A stretch of DNA of 8,712 nucleotides, taken from assembly GCA_905235955.1 (NCBI GenBank), contig CAJONN010000072.1:1-8712 (forward strand), written 5' to 3'. Source of the stretch: an uncultured Marinilabiliaceae bacterium. Lineage in GTDB: Bacteria; Bacteroidota; Bacteroidia; Bacteroidales; Marinilabiliaceae. Both the position numbers and the translations under genes were made by a program. Below, in pieces: positions 1 to 7,536 of the stretch (positions within the stretch are counted from its first letter, which is position 1; each line of letters opens with the position of its first letter). The notes under the pieces are model-generated. The model saw nothing but the letters and a program-made list of their open reading frames with translations. It was not told the DNA's origin and ran no database searches.

Positions 1-21
1 AACAGCGACGAGTTCTTTTTG

Positions 22-98
22 TTACTTTTTATTTGGCTACGCCGAACTTCGTTTCGCTTCGCTCAATCATCGTTGAGTCTTGCGGAAAGAAAAAGTAA
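22..98. repeat. Imperfect palindromic intergenic repeat
   Basis: Arms TTACTTTTT (22-30) and AAAAAGTAA (90-98) are perfect reverse complements. Between them lies a smaller hairpin, CTCAA (62-66) and TTGAG (73-77) around a 6-base loop. The inner part is rich in TTCG/CGCTTCG. From recall, intergenic palindromes with TTACTTTT...AAAAGTAA ends are common in Bacteroidota genomes; this looks like one of them. It could also act as a transcription terminator for a gene left of the window. A frame open from the window edge to a stop at 166-168 crosses it, but its translation is repeat-derived and not convincing as protein. The remainder, 100-260, shows nothing else. Confidence 0.5.
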
Positions 99-263
99 AT
101 TAATGAGAAGGTCGTATATAGGGACTTGTTTGCAGTACAAATTCTACTTGCGAAACTTGAGTAACTAAAATCACCTTCAACAATTAGCACGAATAGTACG
201 AGACACAACTTTTCACCAAGCACCTCAACATTTGAAAAGTTTTTAAAATGAAAGAGCCGTGAA

Positions 264-296
264 GTTGTAACGTGTAAGTTTTAAGTTTTATATTTG
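264..296 (+). promoter_or_regulatory. Bacteroides-type promoter of the lptE-secG operon
   Basis: A -7 box TATATTTG (289-296) matches TAnnTTTG exactly. A GTTG (264-267) lies 21 bases upstream in the place of the -33 TTTG box. Transcription would start near 303, giving a leader of only about 16 bases before the ATG at 319. This is the sigma-ABfr-type housekeeping promoter layout, not a sigma-54 -24/-12 site. Confidence 0.6.
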
Positions 297-318
297 CGTA
301 AAAGTTCATTATCAAACA

Positions 319-1611
319 ATGGATATAAAAACTGTAAAGCAACGATACGGAATAATTGGCTCTGACCCAATGCTCGATCAGGCTATCAACACAGCTGTGC
401 AAGTAGCTCCAATCAATCTGTCAGTTTTGATTATTGGCGAAAGTGGCACTGGCAAAGAGGTCTTTTCACGCATCATACATGAATATAGCTCACGCAAAAA
501 CGGTACACTGATTGCCGTCAACTGCGGTGGCATACCTGAAGGTACCATCGATTCTGAACTTTTCGGACATGAAAAAGGCGCGTTCACTGGCGCTACGGCC
601 GACCGAAAAGGATATTTTGAAATGGCCGACAAAGGCACCATCTTCTTAGACGAAATAGGCGAACTGCCACTCTCTACACAAGCCAAATTGCTACGCGTTT
701 TGGAGCGTGGCGAATATATGAAAGTAGGCTCATCAGTAATCAAAAAAACTGATGTGCGCATCGTAGCCGCCACCAACGTAGATTTAGAAAAAGCCATAGC
801 GCAAGGTAAGTTTCGCGAAGACCTCTTCTATCGTCTCAACGGCATAATGCTTCGCATACCACCGCTGCGCCAACGCAAACAAGATATACCAGCACTATTT
901 CACAAATTTACCAGCGACTTTGCCGATGCCAACAAAATGGAACCCGTGCTACTCACTGAAGGCGCAAGGCAGCTACTAATGTCGTATCAATGGCCGGGCA
1001 ACGTAAGACAACTCAAAAATGTAGCCGACCAAGTTACCGTGCTCAAAATAAACAGAGTAGTCGACGAAAAAGAGATAGAACGATTCATACCTCATACCAC
1101 AACCGACATAGCTGTAGTAAGTGGAGAAAATGGCGGACAACACACGTATAGCAACGAGCGCGAAATACTTTTCAAAGTACTCTTCGACATGCGCCAAGAT
1201 GTTACCGACCTCAAAAAACTTGTAGTCAGCCTCATCGAAGGCAACGGCAACATGACACAAGAAGACGCACAACTAATAAAACGCCTCTATCAGGCCGATG
1301 GTAGCGAAGTATTTGCACCACAAACACAAGAATATGGGCAAATAAGCAACCTGCCACAGCACCCCTACGATTTTCCGCACGAAGCCAAACCCGGGCATAA
1401 TGCAGGCATCGAACCCGCACACATCACCGAAGTAGCATCAGAAGTAGTGCCACCTGACGATGCCGTATTCTCTATCTCTGACAACGAAAAAGGACTTATC
1501 ATTCGCGCACTCGAAAAACATAGAGGTAATAGGCGCAAAGCCTCACAAGAACTTGGCATCTCAGAACGAACCCTATATCGCAAAATCAACGATTATGACA
1601 TCGATTTGTAA
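319..1611 (+). CDS. Sigma-54-dependent transcriptional activator, Fis-type HTH
   Basis: This is a 430-residue bacterial enhancer-binding protein that would remodel RNA polymerase holding sigma-54 by ATP hydrolysis. The AAA+ domain starts almost at the N-terminus (about residues 10-240): Walker A GESGTGKE (40-47), an intact sigma-54-contacting GAFTGA loop (87-92), Walker B IFLDE (108-112), arginine-finger region FREDLFYRL (165-173) and sensor II WPGNVRQL (225-232). A Fis-type helix-turn-helix lies at about 391-427 (SQELGISERTLYRKI). There is no receiver, GAF or PAS domain in front, so regulation must come by another route. Residues about 260-390 are a linker with one helical stretch (about 279-308) and a His/Pro/Gln-rich part. 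It is the first gene of an operon, and its last 17 bases overlap lptE. The family call is firm; targets and signal are unknown. Confidence 0.93.
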   Translation: MDIKTVKQRYGIIGSDPMLDQAINTAVQVAPINLSVLIIGESGTGKEVFSRIIHEYSSRKNGTLIAVNCGGIPEGTIDSELFGHEKGAFTGATADRKGYFEMADKGTIFLDEIGELPLSTQAKLLRVLERGEYMKVGSSVIKKTDVRIVAATNVDLEKAIAQGKFREDLFYRLNGIMLRIPPLRQRKQDIPALFHKFTSDFADANKMEPVLLTEGARQLLMSYQWPGNVRQLKNVADQVTVLKINRVVDEKEIERFIPHTTTDIAVVSGENGGQHTYSNEREILFKVLFDMRQDVTDLKKLVVSLIEGNGNMTQEDAQLIKRLYQADGSEVFAPQTQEYGQISNLPQHPYDFPHEAKPGHNAGIEPAHITEVASEVVPPDDAVFSISDNEKGLIIRALEKHRGNRRKASQELGISERTLYRKINDYDIDL

Positions 1612-2113
1612 AATAAAAAAAATAATCATACTGAGTCTCATCGCAATGCTATTGGGCGCATGCACCATAAGCATAACAATGAGTGGCGCCTCAATACCTG
1701 AAAACCTCAACACCTTCACGGTGCAATACATCAACAATCGCGCACCACTTATCAATCCGAACCTAAGTCAAGTGCTTACCGACGGCCTCAAAGACCGCAT
1801 ACAGAGAGAGTCGCGCCTTGTAATGAACGAAGGGCAAGCCGACATAGAATTCTCAGGCAATATAACATCGTATAGCACACAGCCAATGGCACTAAAGGCT
1901 GATGCCGTATCAGCTCAAACAAGGCTCACAGTAATCGTAAAAATACGTTGCCGCAACTTCAAAGACCCCAAAAAAGATTGGGAGCAAAACTTCTCGGCCT
2001 ATCAGGAATATGACTCTGAAAACAACCTTAGCGACGTAGAAGACGAACTTGTGCAACTAATAGTTGACGAACTTACAGAAAATATATTCAACAAAGCATT
2101 TGCCGACTGGTAA
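1595..2113 (+). CDS. lptE: LPS assembly lipoprotein LptE
   Basis: The product is a 172-residue lipoprotein of the LptE family, the outer-membrane partner of LptD that helps place lipopolysaccharide in the outer leaflet. A lysine-containing N-terminus and hydrophobic segment are followed by the lipobox LGAC, with the lipidated Cys at residue 23. After it come the pattern SGASIP, an NRAPLINPNLSQVLTDGLKD region and a mixed beta-strand/helix body, as in Bacteroidota LptE. The frame is open further upstream to 1460, but the ATG at 1595 puts the signal peptide at the N-terminus. This start overlaps the activator gene by 17 bases, which suggests coupled translation. The identification rests on the lipobox, size, the sequence pattern recalled for this family and the neighbours. 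Confidence 0.85.
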   Translation: MTSICKIKKIIILSLIAMLLGACTISITMSGASIPENLNTFTVQYINNRAPLINPNLSQVLTDGLKDRIQRESRLVMNEGQADIEFSGNITSYSTQPMALKADAVSAQTRLTVIVKIRCRNFKDPKKDWEQNFSAYQEYDSENNLSDVEDELVQLIVDELTENIFNKAFADW

Positions 2114-2135
2114 AAACAAAAAAACATTTGACACC

Positions 2136-2918
2136 ATGAACAAAGAACTGTTTTATTCGGCAATGTCTGACCCCTTTTGCCTCAACGCCACCACATTAGT
2201 CTCGTTGAGTGAAACAGTAAAAGAATGTCCATACTTCGATGCAGGCTGGATGCTACTGATGAAAAATTTGCACAACACCAGTAGTATCAAATATGACAAT
2301 GTACTGCGCAAAGCCTCAGTATTTGTACACAACCGTGCAGCACTCAAAATACTCATAGAACTCAAGCCAACCGAGCAAAAAACTATTGCAACTCAAGTTC
2401 AAGAAGCACCTGCCAAGCCACAAAACATAGCAGCTCAGCCACAGACAACTACTGTGCCCGACTACTTTGCCGATGTGCCTGATACCTTGCCTGAAATGTC
2501 GTTTATGCCTGAAACACAGGCGGTTTATTCTATCGAAGATATACCCGACGAGCAAGAGGCAACCGAATATACATTTAGCGAGTGGCTCGACCAAATGAAC
2601 AAAAAGCCAATAGCTACACAAAGTCACACATCCAACCGTCACAACATAGACCTAATAGAAGCCTTCCTTGGCAAACTCGATGCTGAACGACTTGAAAATA
2701 GCAACAAACATATAGATGCTACTGAAGCCAATAGGCGAATAGAAGAAAGTACCAAAGAAAACGAAGGAACATTTACCGTTACATTAGCTGAAATTTATAT
2801 CAAACAAAAACAATATCAGAAAGCTATCAACATATTCCGCAAGTTAAGTTTGAAAAATCCAGAAAAAAACACTTACTTTGCAACCCGAATTGAAGAAATT
2901 GAACAATTAATTAATTAA
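2136..2918 (+). CDS. Conserved protein with C-terminal TPR-like repeat
   Basis: This 260-residue protein has no signal peptide or membrane segment and is probably cytoplasmic. Residues 1-75 form a helical N-terminal domain (with CPYFDAGWMLLMKNL). Residues about 80-165 are a low-complexity Gln/Pro/Thr-rich, then acidic, linker. A short helical patch with IDLIEAFLGKLD (171-182) follows. Residues 213-258 look like a TPR hairpin (TLAEIYIKQKQYQKAINIFRKL). I infer a scaffolding or protein-binding role; no catalytic motif is seen. The ATG at 2136 is chosen because an earlier in-frame ATG at 2064 lies inside lptE. It starts 22 bases after lptE and ends 15 bases before secG, so it is surely cotranscribed. 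From recall, a protein like this often sits between lptE and secG in Bacteroidales; its function is not known to me. Confidence 0.8.
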   Translation: MNKELFYSAMSDPFCLNATTLVSLSETVKECPYFDAGWMLLMKNLHNTSSIKYDNVLRKASVFVHNRAALKILIELKPTEQKTIATQVQEAPAKPQNIAAQPQTTTVPDYFADVPDTLPEMSFMPETQAVYSIEDIPDEQEATEYTFSEWLDQMNKKPIATQSHTSNRHNIDLIEAFLGKLDAERLENSNKHIDATEANRRIEESTKENEGTFTVTLAEIYIKQKQYQKAINIFRKLSLKNPEKNTYFATRIEEIEQLIN

Positions 2919-2933
2919 AAAATATTTATAGCT

Positions 2934-3299
2934 ATGTATTCAGTAATTACATCACTGATAATTATTATAAGCATCTTCTTGATAATCACCGTTTTGATGC
3001 AAAATGCAAAAGGCGGCGGTTTGGCACAGAACTTTGCAGGTCAGCAGCAATTGCTTGGTGTCAGAAAAACAACTGACTTCTTGGAAAAAGCTACATGGAC
3101 TCTTGCAGCTACTATAGTATTACTTTCGTTCGTATCTGTTGCTCTTATTCCATCTCAAGGCTTGCAAGGCGGACAATCAGAAGTAGACCAAGTGATGCAA
3201 AATGTGCAGACACAACAAGAACAACCTTCATTTGGTACACCAGTTCAGGAGCCTAACACCGAAGCTGCAGAACCTGCATCTGAAGAAACAGCAGAATAA
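2934..3299 (+). CDS. secG: Preprotein translocase subunit SecG
   Basis: SecG is the small accessory subunit of the SecYEG channel and aids SecA-driven protein export. The 121 residues hold two membrane segments (about 3-22 and 54-73). The family signature VLMQNAKGGGL (20-30) sits in the loop after the first segment, followed by a Gly/Gln stretch. Residues about 76-121 form a polar tail rich in Gln, Glu, Pro and Ala, longer than in enterobacterial SecG; such tails are, from recall, usual in Bacteroidota. It is the last gene of the operon, 15 bases after the TPR-like gene, and a strong terminator follows. Confidence 0.95.
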   Translation: MYSVITSLIIIISIFLIITVLMQNAKGGGLAQNFAGQQQLLGVRKTTDFLEKATWTLAATIVLLSFVSVALIPSQGLQGGQSEVDQVMQNVQTQQEQPSFGTPVQEPNTEAAEPASEETAE

Positions 3300-3322
3300 T
3301 TCTATATTAATTATAAAATATC

Positions 3323-3366
3323 AATGCTCAGAAGCGTATTGTAACGACTTCTGAGCATTTTTTTTC
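3323..3366 (+). terminator. Rho-independent terminator after secG
   Basis: AATGCTCAGAAG (3323-3334) and CTTCTGAGCATT (3348-3359) form a perfect 12-bp stem with a 13-base loop. The stem runs directly into a T run through 3366. It closes the four-gene operon and insulates it from the next one. Confidence 0.95.
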
Positions 3367-3410
3367 ACTGCTCTTTCGTTTAACCACTCATTAGTACAAC
3401 AACTTTTTGT

Positions 3411-3418
3411 ATTATTGC
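3411..3418 (+). promoter_or_regulatory. Weak candidate -7 box of the DUF4197 operon
   Basis: TATTATTG differs from TAnnTTTG at one position and lies 20 bases before the ATG at 3439. The terminator upstream means that a promoter should exist in 3367-3438. No good -33 TTTG is found at the proper distance, so this is only a candidate. Confidence 0.3.
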
Positions 3419-3438
3419 ACAGATAAAAAAACAACACT

Positions 3439-4203
3439 ATGGGAAGAATATTCATATCAACATTTGCATGTTCTGTAGCAACACTGCTAACCGCATGCAC
3501 AAGCATGTCAAATACAACATCAACATCGCTCCTCAACACATACTCCAAACGCACACCGCTTACCAACACTGAAATTGTTGGCGGACTCAAAGAAGCCCTC
3601 ACCATAGGCGTAAACACTGGTGTAAAAGTGCTCGCCGCAAAAAACGGATACTACGATGACCTTGCTGTGCGCATTGGCTTGCCCCCCGAAGCTGCCATCA
3701 TTACTGAAAATATAGCCAAACTGCCCGGCGGACAAACTTTGGTAACCAACACCATCAAAAGCATCAACGCCGCCGCTACCGATGCCGTAGTAAACGCTAC
3801 ACCAATATTTGTAGGCGCAATAAAAGAGATGACCATCACCGACGCATCAAACATATTGCGAGGCAACAAAACAGCTGCAACTACATACTTCAAGGGCAAA
3901 ACGAAAGTAGGACTCAAAAAATTATTTTCAGGTTATATACAAAACTCTATCAACAAAAAACTTATTGGCGACGTGTCGTGCTCATCATCGTGGAACACAC
4001 TTACATCAAATTGGAACGACGTGGCAACTACTATGGTAGGTAGAGCAGCCGGACTCAAAACAGTGAATACCGACCTCAACGACTACCTCACCGACAAGGC
4101 TGTCGATGGCTTATACTACAAAATAGGCGAGCAAGAAACCAACATACGCACCAACGCTTCGGCACGCACATCAGCACTTCTGCAAAAAGTTTTTGGTCAT
4201 TGA
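3439..4203 (+). CDS. DUF4197 family lipoprotein
   Basis: The product is a 254-residue predicted lipoprotein. The signal sequence ends in LLTAC, with the lipidated Cys at residue 20. The body matches the DUF4197 pattern recalled for this family: EIVGGLKEALTIGVNTGV near the N-terminus, then GYYDDLAVRIGLPPEA, a central AIKEMTITDASNILRG followed by AATTYFKGKT, and a C-terminal VDGLYYKIGEQETNIR ending in LLQKVFG. The family is mostly helical, found in Proteobacteria and Bacteroidota, and has no established function. It would be periplasm-facing on the inner or outer membrane. It opens a three-gene operon, 13 bases ahead of the next gene. Confidence 0.9.
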   Translation: MGRIFISTFACSVATLLTACTSMSNTTSTSLLNTYSKRTPLTNTEIVGGLKEALTIGVNTGVKVLAAKNGYYDDLAVRIGLPPEAAIITENIAKLPGGQTLVTNTIKSINAAATDAVVNATPIFVGAIKEMTITDASNILRGNKTAATTYFKGKTKVGLKKLFSGYIQNSINKKLIGDVSCSSSWNTLTSNWNDVATTMVGRAAGLKTVNTDLNDYLTDKAVDGLYYKIGEQETNIRTNASARTSALLQKVFGH

Positions 4204-4216
4204 TCTTTATTTATAG

Positions 4217-5359
4217 ATGAAACATCTTTTTGCGTCGATAATGCTTGCATCTGTTGCCTCCGTAGCATCAGCTCAATATCCGCATGCCTATTCTGAGGTT
4301 TTTCATGCCATTGACACTACTTATGCCAAAGGCGATGTTTTGCTCAGAATAACTAATATCGACTTCCTGAAGAACGACGAATATTTTAGCGATTACATCG
4401 AAGGTTATACACTCATTGGTTATCAGTTGCGACCGTCAATAGTGTGCTATTTCACGCCACAAATAGCTATAGAAGCTGGCGCACAAATGCTACAATATGG
4501 TGGCACTACCAAATATGACAATGTAGCGCTACTCTTGACTGCCCAATGGCGCATCAACAACTGGGCAACACTCATTATGGGCACACTCGATGGGCATTTG
4601 TCGCACAACCTGCCTGAGAGTATGTGGGAGCCCGAACGACAACTATTTGACAAACCAGAAATGGGTGTTCAGATGAAAATAAATAGGCCACATCTCAACG
4701 CTGAAGTGTGGCTCAATTGGCAACAATTCATAAAACCCAACGACACCATTCCTGAAAAATTCACCGTAGGCATGTCGGCACACATTAAGCCACAACGCAC
4801 AGCCGATGCACCATGGACGTTTGAAGTGCCACTACAAATGATAGTTTCGCATATTGGCGGACAAATAAGCGACTTCTCTGAGCGAATGCAAAGTTTGGCA
4901 AACGGCTCAGCCACCATCATCCTACGCAAAAACTTCAGTAGACATTGGCTTCAGAGCATTGGCACAGAGCTACAAGCACAGTTTTTTCACGCTATGGTCG
5001 ATGGCAATGTACGCCCGTTTTCTGACGGTTGGGCATTCTATCCGCAACTCACCTTCAGCGCTACCAATTTTGCTATGAATGTGGGCTATTGGCGTGCCTT
5101 AAACTACTTTTCGCTCTATGGCAACTGCAACTATATGTCGCTCTCCAACTACAAAGCTGATAAATATAGCAAAAACAGAAATCTCATTGTAGCCGAAGCC
5201 AACTTCTATCACTCTGTGCAACGGATACTCAAATTTGCCATCGGTGGCAAACTCTATAGCGATGTTGATGCCTCGCAATTAGACTATTCGTATCATATCG
5301 ACCTGATAATCACTCCTATGTGGAAAATATATGGATCTGACAGAAAGGCTAAAAAATAA
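4217..5359 (+). CDS. Predicted outer-membrane beta-barrel protein, unknown function
   Basis: The product has 380 residues. A signal peptide covers about 1-19 (cleavage at SVASA-Q20). The rest is a run of alternating polar/aromatic strands typical of outer-membrane barrels, for example IEGYTLIGYQL (61-71), IAIEAGAQML (83-92), NAEVWLNWQQFI (161-172), FTVGMSAHIK (182-191) and IDLIITPMWKIYG (361-373). Trp and Tyr are frequent, and turns carry Asn/Asp/Gly. I do not recognise a named family, and no catalytic residues can be assigned. It starts 13 bases after the DUF4197 gene, and its last 29 bases overlap the sugar dehydrogenase gene, so the three genes are probably one transcript. A porin-like or polysaccharide-related surface role is only a guess from the neighbour. 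Confidence 0.75.
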   Translation: MKHLFASIMLASVASVASAQYPHAYSEVFHAIDTTYAKGDVLLRITNIDFLKNDEYFSDYIEGYTLIGYQLRPSIVCYFTPQIAIEAGAQMLQYGGTTKYDNVALLLTAQWRINNWATLIMGTLDGHLSHNLPESMWEPERQLFDKPEMGVQMKINRPHLNAEVWLNWQQFIKPNDTIPEKFTVGMSAHIKPQRTADAPWTFEVPLQMIVSHIGGQISDFSERMQSLANGSATIILRKNFSRHWLQSIGTELQAQFFHAMVDGNVRPFSDGWAFYPQLTFSATNFAMNVGYWRALNYFSLYGNCNYMSLSNYKADKYSKNRNLIVAEANFYHSVQRILKFAIGGKLYSDVDASQLDYSYHIDLIITPMWKIYGSDRKAKK

Positions 5360-6629
5360 GCAAACAGCCCTGTCAGTTGTTGGGCTCGGATATGTGGGAC
5401 TGCCCATTGCTCAGGCCTTTGCTCGCCACTACAGAGTTATTGCTTTTGACACCAACGATGCCAAAATAGCTAAGCTCAAGCAAGGCATCGACCCAAATGG
5501 CGAGCACGATGCCAAGTCGTTTGAAAATCTCGACATATTGTTTACAAGTGCTGAAGCTGAGCTCTCGCAAGCCTCGGTGCATATTGTTGCCGTGCCAACA
5601 CCCGTCGATGGACGCAATCATCCCAACCTCGATGCACTCCAATGTGCTACACAAACTGTAGCAGCACACATATCGGTTGGCGATGTTGTAGTGTATGAAA
5701 GCACAGTATATCCGGGCTGTACCGAAGATTTTTGCATTCCGATAATAGAAAAAATATCGCATTTGCGTTGCAATACTGATTTTAGCGTAGGATATAGTCC
5801 TGAACGCATCAATCCGGGCGATAAGTTGCACACTATCAATAATGTAACGAAAGTAGTTTCGGCTTCAAACAGCAAAGCATTGCAATTTGTGGCACAACTA
5901 TATGGTAGCATAGTAAATGCCGGTGTACACCAAGCACCAAGCATCAAAGTAGCTGAAGCTGCAAAAATTATAGAAAACACCCAACGCGATGTCAACATTG
6001 CACTGATGAACGAACTATCGGTAATTTTTGGCAAAATGGGTATCGAAACAGCCGATGTTATTGATGCAGCTGCCACCAAATGGAACTTTTTGCCGTTCAC
6101 TCCCGGACTTGTTGGTGGACATTGCATTGGCGTTGATCCCTATTATCTCGACTACAAAGCCTCCGAACTTGGCTATCACACACAAATAATCAACCGTGGT
6201 CGCTATGTAAACGACAGCATGGGACGCTATGTCGCATGCGAAACAGTAAAACGTCTTGTTGCCAAAGGTGTAGCAATGCAAACTGCTAAGGCTCTGATAA
6301 TTGGCATTACATACAAAGAAAACGTAAGCGACATACGCAACACTAAGTCGTTTGACATATACACCGAACTCAAAGCCTTCGGACTAAGCACCATCGATGT
6401 TGTTGATACACGCGCTTCGGTCGATGAGGTAAAGCGCACCTACGGCATATCGCTAACTACCAGTATCACACAAATATATGACACCATAATAATAGCCTCA
6501 GCCCACGACGAAATGAAGCAGCAACTAACAGCCAACTTTTTTGCACACCACCTTAGCAGTAATGGTGTTGTTGCTGATGTGCGTGGCGTATGTCGCAATG
6601 TGCATGGCTTCGATATGTGGCGACTATAA
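5331..6629 (+). CDS. tviB: Nucleotide-sugar dehydrogenase, TviB/WbpO type
   Basis: This 432-residue cytoplasmic enzyme of the UDP-glucose/GDP-mannose dehydrogenase family oxidises C6 of a UDP-sugar to a carboxylate with two NAD+. The N-terminal Rossmann domain has GLGYVGLP (18-25) and the NAD-ribose Asp at the end of VIAFD (40). AVPTPVD (87-93), YESTVYPG (122-129) and GYSPERINPGD (154-164) follow. The central domain carries Lys212 and Asn216, and the catalytic Cys265 sits in GGHCIGVDPYYL. The C-terminal UDP-binding domain starts near 318 with GITYKENVSDIRNTKS (325-340). The GVDPYYL variant is, from recall, typical of UDP-GalNAc/GlcNAc dehydrogenases of the TviB/WbpO group rather than WecC or Ugd, so a uronic product such as UDP-GalNAcA is likely. 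The length is normal and all key residues are present. It overlaps the barrel gene by 29 bases. Confidence 0.9.
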   Translation: MDLTERLKNKQTALSVVGLGYVGLPIAQAFARHYRVIAFDTNDAKIAKLKQGIDPNGEHDAKSFENLDILFTSAEAELSQASVHIVAVPTPVDGRNHPNLDALQCATQTVAAHISVGDVVVYESTVYPGCTEDFCIPIIEKISHLRCNTDFSVGYSPERINPGDKLHTINNVTKVVSASNSKALQFVAQLYGSIVNAGVHQAPSIKVAEAAKIIENTQRDVNIALMNELSVIFGKMGIETADVIDAAATKWNFLPFTPGLVGGHCIGVDPYYLDYKASELGYHTQIINRGRYVNDSMGRYVACETVKRLVAKGVAMQTAKALIIGITYKENVSDIRNTKSFDIYTELKAFGLSTIDVVDTRASVDEVKRTYGISLTTSITQIYDTIIIASAHDEMKQQLTANFFAHHLSSNGVVADVRGVCRNVHGFDMWRL

Positions 6630-6740
6630 CTCAACATTCACTTTGCCTGCATTGCCATTCTTGTAGTCATCGGGAATATCACCGTTAGGTGGGTAGCGCT
6701 TGTGTCCTACAAATAGTTTTTGGAGGAACACTACACTTGA
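6624..6740 (-). pseudogene. Orphaned C-terminal fragment of a lost gene
   Basis: On the minus strand a frame of 38 codons runs from just after a stop at 6741-6743 to a TAG at 6624-6626. It reads SSVVFLQKLFVGHKRYPPNG and then DIPDDYKNGNAGKVNVEL. The composition, with Pro-Pro-Asn-Gly and Asp-Asp-Tyr turns and an alternating final strand, looks like true protein rather than chance translation. There is no ATG start. The end overlaps the last 6 bases of the dehydrogenase gene on the other strand, as the 3' end of a convergent gene might. I infer that the 5' part was deleted. I do not recognise the parent family. The flanking 6741-6815 is AT-rich with a TTTTTTGGGGG run and shows no coding or terminator signal. 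Confidence 0.45.
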
Positions 6741-6815
6741 TTATCAGATAGGTAGCTTATTAAAAAGGGCAAAATATACGTGAAAATAATTTTTTGGGGG
6801 AGGTGAAAGTGAGCT

Positions 6816-7511
6816 TTATCGAAGAAAATTAGTTGTCAAAATCTCGCCCGTAATATCATTTATAATAATAGTATCAGACTGAGCAGAGAAGGGATGTGGA
6901 GCTACAAAACGTACCTGTTTGTAGTCGGCAAAATCAATATCCCTAAAATGTTTAAATCGCGAGTTGCGTCCAATGCCCGATGCCTGCCAATCAAACGTAC
7001 CAGATTTGAGCTTAAGTTTGCCAATAAATCCGATAGTGCTAATATAGGCAAACTGTCCGCGTATCAGTGGTTTGGCAAACGAAAAACCTTCAATTTCAGT
7101 TTCCCACAAAATCTTACCATTTTCAAGCGACATACGTTTAGCAAACGAGCCTGCTCCATTTACATCAACATCAGTGTAGAACAAAAAGAGGTCGTGCCCT
7201 TTCTGCACAAAATAGAGCTGCTCTATCGGATACTCATTGCCAATAGAAAAACGCAAATGTCCCTCCGGATCAAATATTTCGCCCTTAGCTGAAACCTTGT
7301 GTCTATTGCCATCTATATATATAATAAGGGTATCAGGGTTTGGCCAATTCGAATAACGAGCCTCCATAGCGTATGTGCCTTTGTCATTTTCTTGAAACGG
7401 AATAATGCCTTGCAACTCCGAATTCATTTTATCTGACTTGTGATAAAACAAATTGCAACACGTAAGCGCCATAGTGGCAAGTAGTAATAATATCAATTTG
7501 CAATATTGCAT
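6816..7511 (-). CDS. Predicted lipoprotein with beta-propeller-like segment
   Basis: The product has 231 residues. A hydrophobic signal (residues 5-17) ends in ALTCCN, so Cys18 or Cys19 would be lipidated. Residues about 55-225 are almost all beta-strand. Two blocks, SLENGKILWETEIEG (128-142) and LKLKSGTFDWQASGIG (167-181), resemble the 'G..LW.' turn of PQQ-like beta-propeller blades, but at this length only part of a propeller is present. No known family is recognised and no catalytic residues are evident. The ATG at 7511 follows the DJ-1 family gene by 25 bases, so the two are probably cotranscribed from the promoter near 8144. Its 3' end faces the dehydrogenase gene. It could be a Bacteroidales-specific surface or periplasmic protein. 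Confidence 0.75.
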   Translation of the reverse strand: MQYCKLILLLLATMALTCCNLFYHKSDKMNSELQGIIPFQENDKGTYAMEARYSNWPNPDTLIIYIDGNRHKVSAKGEIFDPEGHLRFSIGNEYPIEQLYFVQKGHDLFLFYTDVDVNGAGSFAKRMSLENGKILWETEIEGFSFAKPLIRGQFAYISTIGFIGKLKLKSGTFDWQASGIGRNSRFKHFRDIDFADYKQVRFVAPHPFSAQSDTIIINDITGEILTTNFLR

Positions 7512-7536
7512 TGTGTTGAATGCTCTTTTTTCTGTT

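Noticed and set aside
1..168. Plus-strand frame open from the window edge to a stop at 166-168
   Set aside because: The translation comes largely from the palindromic repeat (Ser/Phe/Leu/Arg-rich) and has no recognisable protein feature. It is treated as non-coding, though the tail of a gene left of the window cannot be fully excluded.
378..797. 139-codon minus-strand frame opposite the sigma-54 activator
   Set aside because: It lies wholly opposite a strongly conserved AAA+ domain and has no domain of its own.
1460..1594. N-terminal extension of lptE
   Set aside because: It would overlap the activator gene by about 150 bases and bury the lipoprotein signal peptide, so the ATG at 1595 is used.
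5618..6127. 169-codon minus-strand frame opposite the sugar dehydrogenase
   Set aside because: It is antisense to a clear enzyme gene, and the translation shows no motif or coherent signal peptide.
6661..6720. Possible terminator between the convergent operons
   Set aside because: Only a 4-bp GTAG/CTAC pairing and short palindromes such as AGCGCT are present, with no stable stem plus T run.
6894..7292. 132-codon plus-strand frame opposite the lipoprotein gene
   Set aside because: The minus-strand product has a signal peptide and lipobox and a consistent beta-rich body; the plus-strand translation has none.
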